From contig NC_084890.1 of the NCBI RefSeq assembly GCF_958979055.1, positions 496,001-560,000 of the forward strand: 64,000 nucleotides of DNA. Direction: 5' to 3'. Each line of letters begins with the position of its first letter. Position 1 is the stretch's first letter. The notes beneath the pieces are model-generated. The model ran no database searches and was not told the origin of the DNA. It worked only from the letters and a program-made list of their open reading frames with translations. The stretch comes from Alnus glutinosa (Eukaryota > Streptophyta > Magnoliopsida > Fagales > Betulaceae). Shown here piece by piece: positions 63,803 to 64,000 of the stretch. The position numbers and the translations under genes were made by a program.

Positions 63803-64000
63803 CTACCTTGGCCTTCCAGAAGAGGCTCCACTACCACTACCAGATCCATACATATGCCCTTGATGATAATTATGATGATGTCCCATCATCATCATATTGG
63901 ACTGCACCCCACCATACATCCCACCCCCACCAAACCCACCCCCAGGGTTCCCACTATTACCAACACTGCCATCACCACCATCTCTCTCCCCTTGCCTTCC
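63803..64000 (-). CDS. NF-YB subunit C-terminus (NF-YB2/NF-YB3 type), partial
   Basis: The last 65 codons of a gene that continues past the right edge. The tail is Gly-rich (NPGGGFGGGGMYGG), then MMMMGHHHNYHQGHMYGSGS, ending SSGRPR. This composition and ending are typical of Arabidopsis NF-YB2 and NF-YB3, general CCAAT-binding B subunits linked to flowering and photosynthesis genes. The histone fold itself is not visible, so the call rests on the tail and on synteny with At5g47640. Confidence 0.75.
   Translation of the reverse strand, partial: GRQGERDGGDGSVGNSGNPGGGFGGGGMYGGVQSNMMMMGHHHNYHQGHMYGSGSGSGASSGRPR

Overview
This is nuclear DNA of a flowering plant, almost certainly a eudicot. The genes have many introns in AT-rich sequence. 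The protein families are plant types, including LEC1-type NF-YB, trihelix, C2-domain CAR-like and plant PDS5 with a Tudor tail. The intergenic and intronic DNA is full of plant LINEs, tRNA-derived SINEs, MITEs, a TRIM and a Copia element. A woody rosid is a reasonable guess, but it is only inference. I checked the spliced models by hand: in every complete gene the exon lengths add up in frame and the junctions are GT-AG.

Layout. 1-2171 (-): 5' part of an acetoacetyl-CoA thiolase, running off the left edge. 4875-6870 (-): ALKBH2-type DNA dioxygenase, with a LINE in intron 3. 8413-11.6k (-): small C2-domain (CAR-like) protein. 14641-33997 (-): PDS5 cohesin cofactor, 33 coding exons and 1745 aa, with two SINE-LINE chimeras in its introns. 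36681-40039 (+): TRM10 tRNA m1G9 methyltransferase. 41119-41190 (+): tRNA-Thr(CGT). 41736-44393 (-): LEC1-like NF-YB. 46414-46596 (+): a two-hydrophobic-segment microprotein. 49252-51186 (-): trihelix factor. 53020-57193 (+): Nudix hydrolase of the NUDT2 type. About 58385-58565 (-): remnant of a mitochondrial acyl carrier protein gene. 58781-59286: TRIM cluster. 59290-61745 (-): partial Copia fossil. 63803-64000 (-): C-terminus of an NF-YB2/3-type subunit, running off the right edge.

The genes do not form one pathway. From memory of the Arabidopsis map, their order matches the block At5g47720 (AACT1) back to At5g47640 (NF-YB2) almost gene for gene. The differences here are an added ALKBH2 gene, no ribosomal P1 gene, and a decayed acyl carrier protein. 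The window is therefore an old conserved syntenic block expanded by retroposons and MITEs. I found no unknown multi-gene system. The most unusual items are the two SINE-LINE chimeras with intact target-site duplications and a very recent 27-residue acidic repeat expansion in the PDS5 tail.
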